Made by a program: the position numbers and the translations under genes
Shown here: positions 1-5,288 of the stretch, one piece after another
Layout: the number at the start of each line of letters is the position of its first letter
Position numbering within the stretch: the stretch's first letter is position 1
Source of the DNA: CAITSH01 sp964385505
GTDB lineage: Bacteria; Pseudomonadota; Gammaproteobacteria; Burkholderiales; SG8-39
Direction of reading: 5' to 3'
Length of the DNA: 5,288 nt
Assembly (NCBI GenBank): GCA_964385505.1
Contig: CAYLPI010000232.1
Span: 1-5,288, forward strand
Notes under the pieces: generated by a model
Seen by the model: only the letters and a program-made list of their open reading frames with translations
What the model was told of the DNA's origin: nothing
The model's database searches: none

Positions 1-722
1 TGCTTGCCGAAGTCACCGGTGCCGTTTCGTTCGGCAAGGACACCAAGGGCAAGCAGCGTCTGGTCATCACCGACCTTGATGGTGTCGCCAACGAGTACCT
101 GATCCCCAAGGAAAAGCATGTGATGGCGCACGACGGCCAGATCGTGAACAAGGGCGAGGTCATCGTTGACGGTCCGGTGGATCCGCATGACATACTGCGT
201 TTGCAAGGTGTCCCGGCCCTCGCCCGTTACATCACGGATGAGGTGCAGGACGTGTACCGGCTGCAGGGGGTGCGCATCAACGACAAGCACATCGAAGTGA
301 TTGTCCGCCAGATGCTGCGTCGTGTGCAGATCGATGATTCCGGCGAAACCCGTTTCATCCCAGGCGAGCAGGTGGAGCGTGCAGAGTTGTTTGCTGAAAA
401 CGAGCGCGTTGAGGCTGCAGGCAAGAAACCGGCTACCTATAACCACATGCTTCTGGGTATCACCAAGGCGTCCCTGTCGACCGACTCGTTTATTTCCGCG
501 GCGTCATTCCAGGAAACCACCCGCGTCCTTACCGAAGCTGCGATCATGGGCAAGAAGGACGATTTGCGCGGTCTCAAGGAGAACGTGATTGTCGGCCGCC
601 TCATTCCGGCGGGTACGGGCCTGGCGTATCACACTGCGCGCAAGAATGCGCCGGCTCCTGTTGTCGAAGAGCCGCTTAGTGAAGCGGCTGGAACCGAGGA
701 GCAATCGCCAGCCAGTGTCTGA
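1..722 (+). CDS. rpoC: RNA polymerase subunit beta', C-terminal part (5' truncated by window)
   Basis: Largest catalytic subunit of RNA polymerase. The reading frame is open from base 3 and encodes the last 239 residues, ending in TGA at 720-722; the start lies outside the window. Recognisable C-terminal beta' blocks, numbered from the first complete codon, are EVQDVYRLQG (80-89), the NDKHIEVIVRQML block just after it, LLGITKASL (about 150-158), SFISAASFQETTRVLTEA soon after, and KENVIVGRLIPAGTG (192-206). In known structures this end of beta' packs near the enzyme's base and the omega subunit. The catalytic Mg-binding motif and trigger loop are encoded upstream and cannot be seen. After the conserved AYH the protein ends in a roughly 30-residue variable, Ala/Pro/Glu-rich tail (positions 209-239), a little shorter than the E. 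coli tail as I recall it. No frameshift is seen. It is presumably the last gene of the rplKAJL-rpoBC cluster and is followed 21 bp later by a strong terminator structure. Confidence 0.98.
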   Translation, partial: LAEVTGAVSFGKDTKGKQRLVITDLDGVANEYLIPKEKHVMAHDGQIVNKGEVIVDGPVDPHDILRLQGVPALARYITDEVQDVYRLQGVRINDKHIEVIVRQMLRRVQIDDSGETRFIPGEQVERAELFAENERVEAAGKKPATYNHMLLGITKASLSTDSFISAASFQETTRVLTEAAIMGKKDDLRGLKENVIVGRLIPAGTGLAYHTARKNAPAPVVEEPLSEAAGTEEQSPASV

Positions 723-743
723 GTTTGTCAGGCATTCGTTGAG

Positions 744-773
744 AAAAAAGGCCGCGCAAGCGGCCTTTTTTTT
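744..773. terminator. Intrinsic terminator shared by rpoC and the convergent flavoenzyme gene
   Basis: A perfect 6-bp GC stem (GGCCGC 750-755, GCGGCC 760-765) closes a GCAA tetraloop (756-759). Six A's precede it (744-749) and eight T's follow it (766-773), so the A/T tracts can extend the stem. Read on the plus strand it ends rpoC, 21 bp after its stop. Read on the minus strand the A tract becomes a T tract, and it lies 40 bp beyond the stop of the minus-strand gene. Bidirectional function is inferred from this symmetry. Confidence 0.93.
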
Positions 774-812
774 GTGCGGTGAGTGCGGTGTGGTTGGGGC
801 GTCCCGGAGTAC

Positions 813-1928
813 TCAGCGCTGATCGACAGAGGGGTTTGCAAAAATGTGCTGCTTGTCACGCGGGGCACACCGGGAATATTGCGGGGGGTAGGCGACGGTG
901 CCGTCAAGCTCGGCCGCTGCATGCCAAGCCCAGCGTGGGTCGTACAGCATTCCCCGCGCCAGCGCGACCATGTCTGCGCGACCGCGGGCCACAATCTCTT
1001 CGGCCTGCTTGGGATCGGTGATGAGGCCGACCGACATCGTGGCCATGCCTGAAGCCGTTTTTACTTTTTCCGCCAGGTGCACCTGGTACCCCGGGCCGAG
1101 CGGGATTTTTTGCGTTGGCGAAACCCCGCCGGACGATACATCTACCCAATCGCAGCCCCGATGTTTGAGTTCCGTTGCGAATGCGACGCTGTCCTCGATA
1201 TTCCACCCGCCCTCGACCCAGTCGGTGCCGGAAATGCGTATGCCCAGGGGCTTGCCATTCGGCCATGCGGAGCGGACATCCTCAAACACCTGAAGCGGGA
1301 AACGCATCCTGTTCTCAAGGGTTCCGCCAAACTCGTCGTTACGCCGATTGGCGATTGGAGACAAAAACTGGTGCAACAGGTAGCCGTGGGCGCCGTGCAG
1401 TTCAAGTGCGTCAAAGCCCAACCGGTCTGCACGAAATGTCGCCTGAACGAACGCACCGCGAATCCTGCCAAGTCCGGCGTGGTCCAGCGCCAGCGGCGGC
1501 GTCTCCCCGACTGCGTGCGGTATTGGCGAGGGTGCGACGGTTTTCCAGCCGCCCGCGGCGCTCGAAATGAGCGCTCCGCCCTTCCAGGGTACATCGCTTG
1601 ACGCTTTACGGCCGGCGTGACCCAGTTGAATGGCCAGGGGTATGGGCGAAATACGGCGCACCAAATGCAGTATTTTTGCCAGTGCTGACTCGTTTTCGTC
1701 CGAGTAGAGGCCCAGGCAACCGGGCGTTATCCGTCCTTCCGGTTCGACTGCGGTGGCCTCAAGGCAAAGTAGACCGGCGCCACCGATGGCAAGTTGCCCA
1801 AGGTGGATGAGGTGCCAGTCCCCTGCGCTGCCATTTTCCGCAGAGTACTGGCACATCGGGGAAATCACGATTCTGTTGCGAAGAATCAGGTCGCGCATGG
1901 CAAAAGCAGAAAAAAGCTGGCTGGACAT
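813..1928 (-). CDS. Old yellow enzyme family NAD(P)H:flavin oxidoreductase (YqjM/XenA-like)
   Basis: An FMN-dependent TIM-barrel ene-reductase, expected to reduce activated C=C bonds (enones, maleimides, possibly nitro compounds) with NAD(P)H in the cytosol; the physiological substrate is unknown. With the ATG at 1926-1928 the product is 371 aa. Visible motifs are NRIVISPMCQY with Cys26 and Tyr28, at exactly the YqjM numbers for the flavin-tuning Cys and Tyr; QLGHAGRK (101-108, Gln near the flavin); LHGAHGYLLHQFLSP with the His178/His181 substrate-binding pair and Tyr183; NRRNDEFGG; Arg231; ARG at 324-326 (phosphate binding); and QYSR with Arg353, matching the YqjM arginine finger donated by a neighbouring subunit. 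This places it in the 'thermophilic-like' OYE class. About 18 residues follow QYSR, somewhat longer than YqjM. An in-frame GTG at 1958 would add 10 unconserved residues and is rejected. No good Shine-Dalgarno precedes either start. It stands alone, convergent with rpoC and divergent from rpsL. Class assignment is firm; a specific gene name is not. Confidence 0.95.
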   Translation of the reverse strand: MSSQLFSAFAMRDLILRNRIVISPMCQYSAENGSAGDWHLIHLGQLAIGGAGLLCLEATAVEPEGRITPGCLGLYSDENESALAKILHLVRRISPIPLAIQLGHAGRKASSDVPWKGGALISSAAGGWKTVAPSPIPHAVGETPPLALDHAGLGRIRGAFVQATFRADRLGFDALELHGAHGYLLHQFLSPIANRRNDEFGGTLENRMRFPLQVFEDVRSAWPNGKPLGIRISGTDWVEGGWNIEDSVAFATELKHRGCDWVDVSSGGVSPTQKIPLGPGYQVHLAEKVKTASGMATMSVGLITDPKQAEEIVARGRADMVALARGMLYDPRWAWHAAAELDGTVAYPPQYSRCAPRDKQHIFANPSVDQR

Positions 1929-2002
1929 TGTGTTATAGGAGGCAAAAATAGAGGCCACATTTTAGCTGCGTCGGCACCTTAACCGGCCAATGACGGCATT
2001 AT

Positions 2003-2021
2003 TTGTGCAAACTTTATGCAA
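2003..2021. repeat. Direct octamer repeat TTRTGCAA, 11-bp period
   Basis: TTGTGCAA (2003-2010) and TTATGCAA (2014-2021) differ at one base and lie 11 bp apart start to start, about one helical turn. They sit in the divergent spacer between the flavoenzyme gene and the str promoter. They could be half-sites for a regulator of either gene. The AT-rich setting means a chance origin is quite possible. Confidence 0.3.
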
Positions 2022-2062
2022 TCCCCTTCTCGCGCTGCGCCTTCAGAAAACTGCCAAGCCTG

Positions 2063-2092
2063 TTGACCGGGTATTGATTTTGTTTGTATAAT
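2063..2092 (+). promoter_or_regulatory. Sigma70-type promoter of the str operon
   Basis: The -35 box TTGACC (2063-2068; 5 of 6 consensus) and a perfect -10 box TATAAT (2087-2092) are separated by 18 bp. A TG pair lies directly upstream of the -10 box. Transcription should start near 2098-2100, giving a leader of roughly 65 nt before rpsL. The stretch after the -10 box (CCCGAG, 2093-2098) is GC-rich. Such discriminators are a known feature of stringently controlled ribosomal promoters in proteobacteria, so ppGpp/DksA control is a reasonable inference. No other candidate in the spacer is comparable. Confidence 0.85.
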
Positions 2093-2111
2093 CCCGAGTC
2101 TTTGATACCCA

Positions 2112-2152
2112 CGGGGCGGCCCGCCAGTCAAATGGTCCGTCCCGGTTTTTTT
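2112..2152 (+). terminator. Terminator-like hairpin in the rpsL leader (possible attenuator)
   Basis: Bases 2112-2119 pair with 2137-2144 (seven Watson-Crick pairs and one G-U). After a C/U mismatch, 2121-2122 pair with 2134-2135, leaving an 11-nt loop (2123-2133). Seven T's (2146-2152) follow almost immediately. This has the form of an intrinsic terminator on the plus strand only; the minus strand has no T tract after it. No other plus-strand gene lies between the rpoC terminator and this point, so it can only act on the leader made from the promoter at 2063-2092. The likely rpsL Shine-Dalgarno GGAA (2153-2156) starts right after the T tract. Attenuation is an inference; the structure itself is seen. 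Confidence 0.65.
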
Positions 2153-2165
2153 GGAACATGATTTC

Positions 2166-2543
2166 ATGCCAACAATCAATCAGTTAGTTCGTAAGGGCCG
2201 CGTCCGCCCGGTGACCAAGAGCAAGGTGCCCGCACTCGGTCAAAGCCCGCAAAAGCGCGGCGTTTGTACGCGTGTCTACACAACAACTCCGAAAAAGCCG
2301 AATTCCGCTTTGCGCAAAGTTGCCAAAGTTCGTCTCACCAACGGTTTTGAGGTCATCAGCTACATTGGGGGCGAAGGGCACAACCTGCAGGAGCACTCGG
2401 TCGTTCTTATCCGCGGTGGTCGTGTGAAGGACTTGCCCGGCGTTCGTTACCACATGGTTCGCGGTAGCCTCGATACCCAAGGGGTCAAGGACCGCAAACA
2501 GAGCCGTTCCAAGTACGGCACCAAGCGTCCCAAGGCAGCCTGA
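2166..2543 (+). CDS. rpsL: 30S ribosomal protein S12
   Basis: S12, 125 aa, sits at the decoding centre of the 30S subunit and takes part in codon-anticodon checking. It aligns with E. coli S12 nearly end to end without gaps: MPTINQLVRK at the start, CTRVYTTTPKKPNSALRKVA (34-53), then the LTNGFEV, SYIGGEGHNLQEHS and VKDLPGVRYH blocks. Lys43 and Lys88, the usual streptomycin-resistance positions, are wild type, and Asp89, the site of beta-methylthiolation in E. coli, is present. The ATG at 2166 is chosen because the family begins MPT/MAT; an in-frame TTG at 2151 would add five residues and overlaps the T tract. The Shine-Dalgarno is modest (GGAA 2153-2156, nine bases before the ATG). It is the first gene of the str operon, 50 nt ahead of rpsG. 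Confidence 0.99.
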   Translation: MPTINQLVRKGRVRPVTKSKVPALGQSPQKRGVCTRVYTTTPKKPNSALRKVAKVRLTNGFEVISYIGGEGHNLQEHSVVLIRGGRVKDLPGVRYHMVRGSLDTQGVKDRKQSRSKYGTKRPKAA

Positions 2544-2567
2544 GTCGTCGTTTTTGCCGACTGCGCC
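2534..2567 (+). promoter_or_regulatory. Possible structured rpsL-rpsG intercistronic element
   Basis: AGTCG (2543-2547, starting on the last base of the rpsL stop) can pair with CGACT (2558-2562). An outer GGC/GCC stem (2534-2536 with 2565-2567) would enclose it across an internal loop. In E. coli, S7 represses its operon by binding a structured region between rpsL and rpsG, so this is where a similar element would lie. This spacer is only 50 nt, shorter than the E. coli one as I recall it, and the stem is short, so the assignment is weak. Confidence 0.25.
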
Positions 2568-2593
2568 ACAATAACCGAGATTCGAGGAACACT

Positions 2594-3064
2594 ATGCCAC
2601 GCCGCAGAGAAGTACCCAAACGAGTTATCCTTCCTGACCCGAAGTTCAGCAACACCGACGTCGCCAAGTTTGTCAACGTGCTCATGGTTTGCGGCAAGAA
2701 GTCGGTTGCCGAGCGCATCATGTACGGCGCCTTCGAGCAGATCAAGTCAAAGTCAGGCAAGGACCCGCTTGAGGTCTTCGGGCAGGCCGTGTCCAACGTC
2801 AAGCCGATGGTCGAGGTCAAGAGTCGTCGTGTCGGCGGCGCAAACTACCAGGTGCCGGTTGAGGTGCGGCCCAGCCGCCGTATGGCGCTGGCGATGCGCT
2901 GGTTGCGTGAGGCGGCCATCAAGCGTTCCGAAAAATCCATGGGCTTCCGGCTCGCCGGCGAGCTCATCGAGGCAGCAGAGGGGCGCGGCGGTGCGATGAA
3001 AAAGCGTGATGAAGTGCATCGCATGGCAGAGGCCAACAAGGCCTTTGCTCATTACAGGTTCTGA
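2594..3064 (+). CDS. rpsG: 30S ribosomal protein S7
   Basis: S7, 156 aa, nucleates assembly of the 30S head by binding the 3' major domain of 16S rRNA and lies near the mRNA exit and E site. The S7 signature is clear near the N-terminus: LPDPKF (13-18), KFVNVLM (25-31) and GKKSVAE (34-40). VEVKSRRVGGANYQVPVEV (73-91) and the closing KKRDEVHRMAEANKAFAHY (136-154) are the other diagnostic blocks. Length equals the common proteobacterial 156-residue form, with no C-terminal extension. The start ATG is preceded by a good Shine-Dalgarno, GAGGAA at 2584-2589, four bases upstream. It lies second in the str operon, and in E. coli its product is the operon's translational repressor; whether that holds here cannot be read from the sequence. 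Confidence 0.99.
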   Translation: MPRRREVPKRVILPDPKFSNTDVAKFVNVLMVCGKKSVAERIMYGAFEQIKSKSGKDPLEVFGQAVSNVKPMVEVKSRRVGGANYQVPVEVRPSRRMALAMRWLREAAIKRSEKSMGFRLAGELIEAAEGRGGAMKKRDEVHRMAEANKAFAHYRF

Positions 3065-3080
3065 TTGGTCCGGACGAGTA

Positions 3081-3104
3081 TCGGGTGCGCGATTGCGTTT
3101 CCGA
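3081..3104 (+). other. RNA hairpin in the rpsG-fusA spacer
   Basis: Bases 3081-3090 and 3095-3104 fold into a ten-position stem with seven Watson-Crick pairs, two G-U pairs and one U-U mismatch, closed by a GATT loop (3091-3094). No T tract follows, so it is not an intrinsic terminator. It ends 26 nt before the fusA start codon and just upstream of its weak ribosome-binding region. It could affect fusA translation, mRNA processing or stability; no function is shown. Confidence 0.45.
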
Positions 3105-3130
3105 ATTGAGGCGATTTAGGCATTATCAAC

Positions 3131-5224
<2,094 letters not shown>

Positions 5225-5236
5225 CGGGAATCCATC

Positions 5237-5288
5237 ATGGCCAAGGGCAAGTTTGAGCGTACGAAGCCTCACGTGAACGTGGGGACGA
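5237..5288 (+). CDS. tuf: Translation elongation factor Tu, N-terminus only (3' truncated by window)
   Basis: EF-Tu is the GTPase that brings aminoacyl-tRNA to the ribosome. Only 17 codons are present, reading MAKGKFERTKPHVNVGT, which is the standard betaproteobacterial EF-Tu start; the P-loop lies just past the edge. The ATG follows the fusA stop by 12 nt with GGGAA (5226-5230) six bases upstream as Shine-Dalgarno, so it is the fourth gene of the same operon. Many proteobacteria carry two tuf copies, and whether a second exists here cannot be told. Confidence 0.97.
   Translation, partial: MAKGKFERTKPHVNVGT

Noticed and set aside
728..994. Minus-strand frame of 88 codons across the flavoenzyme 3' end and the terminator
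   Set aside because: It overlaps the conserved end of the flavoenzyme gene in another frame and would read through the terminator hairpin.
898..1601. Several plus-strand open frames opposite the flavoenzyme gene
   Set aside because: They overlap one another and the conserved minus-strand gene, and their arginine/proline-rich translations match no family I recognise.
1937..1942. Perfect AGGAGG on the plus strand
   Set aside because: No start codon with an open frame follows at a suitable distance on that strand, and it is on the wrong strand for the flavoenzyme gene.
1929..1958. GTG at 1958 as the flavoenzyme start
   Set aside because: The ten extra residues are outside the family alignment, whereas the ATG at 1928 places Cys26 and Tyr28 exactly where YqjM has them.
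2069..2110. Inverted repeat GGGTAT (2069-2074) / ATACCC (2105-2110) around the -10 box
   Set aside because: Only 6 bp with a 30-bp gap, which is expected by chance in a region of this size; no further symmetry supports an operator.
2151..2165. TTG at 2151 as the rpsL start
   Set aside because: It would add five residues not found in S12 and falls within the T tract; the ATG at 2166 gives the family N-terminus.
1929..2165. A small RNA or tRNA gene in the divergent spacer
   Set aside because: No cloverleaf or conserved tRNA boxes are seen; the promoter and hairpin are best explained as the rpsL leader, although a short terminated leader RNA remains possible.
2166..2543. Streptomycin-resistance changes in S12
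   Set aside because: Lys43 and Lys88 are both the sensitive wild-type residues.

Overview
This window is a conserved informational-gene region of a betaproteobacterium. Five of its six genes are transcription or translation genes: the 3' end of rpoC, then rpsL, rpsG, fusA and the first codons of tuf. The assignment rests on the S12, S7, EF-G and EF-Tu sequences, which resemble betaproteobacterial versions, including the EF-Tu start MAKGKFERTKPHVNVGT. The order rpoC followed closely by the str operon also fits. EF-G wording such as ATTCFWKGM and ANFFKVYDQM recalls Nitrosomonadales/Rhodocyclales-like betaproteobacteria more than Bordetella, but this is from memory and only tentative. I saw no tRNA, rRNA, CRISPR array, insertion sequence or phage gene.

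Layout. Bases 1-722 encode the C-terminal 239 residues of RNA polymerase beta' (rpoC, 5' truncated). A strong intrinsic terminator (744-773) follows; A and T tracts on its two sides let it serve both strands. A convergent minus-strand gene (813-1928) encodes an old yellow enzyme of the YqjM/XenA type. A 237-bp divergent spacer (1929-2165) holds a good sigma70-type promoter for the str operon (TTGACC, 18 bp, TATAAT), a GC-rich discriminator and a short leader. That leader contains a terminator-shaped hairpin with seven T's ending 13 nt before the rpsL start codon. The str operon follows: rpsL (2166-2543), rpsG (2594-3064), fusA (3131-5224, GTG start) and tuf (from 5237, cut by the window edge), separated by 50, 66 and 12 nt.

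How the genes work together. S12 and S7 are 30S proteins at the decoding centre and the head/mRNA exit region, EF-G drives translocation, EF-Tu delivers aminoacyl-tRNA, and beta' is the large catalytic subunit of RNA polymerase. Co-transcription of the four str genes is expected. The flavoenzyme is unrelated to translation; it is a single gene lying between the rpoBC end and the str operon on the opposite strand.

No new multi-gene system is visible. The observations most worth checking are RNA-level: the terminator-like hairpin in the rpsL leader, with a nine-codon ORF running through its 3' arm and T tract; a perfect 8-bp hairpin in the variable tail of rpoC that could cross-pair with the rpoC terminator; and a structured rpsG-fusA spacer just upstream of a GTG start with a weak Shine-Dalgarno sequence.
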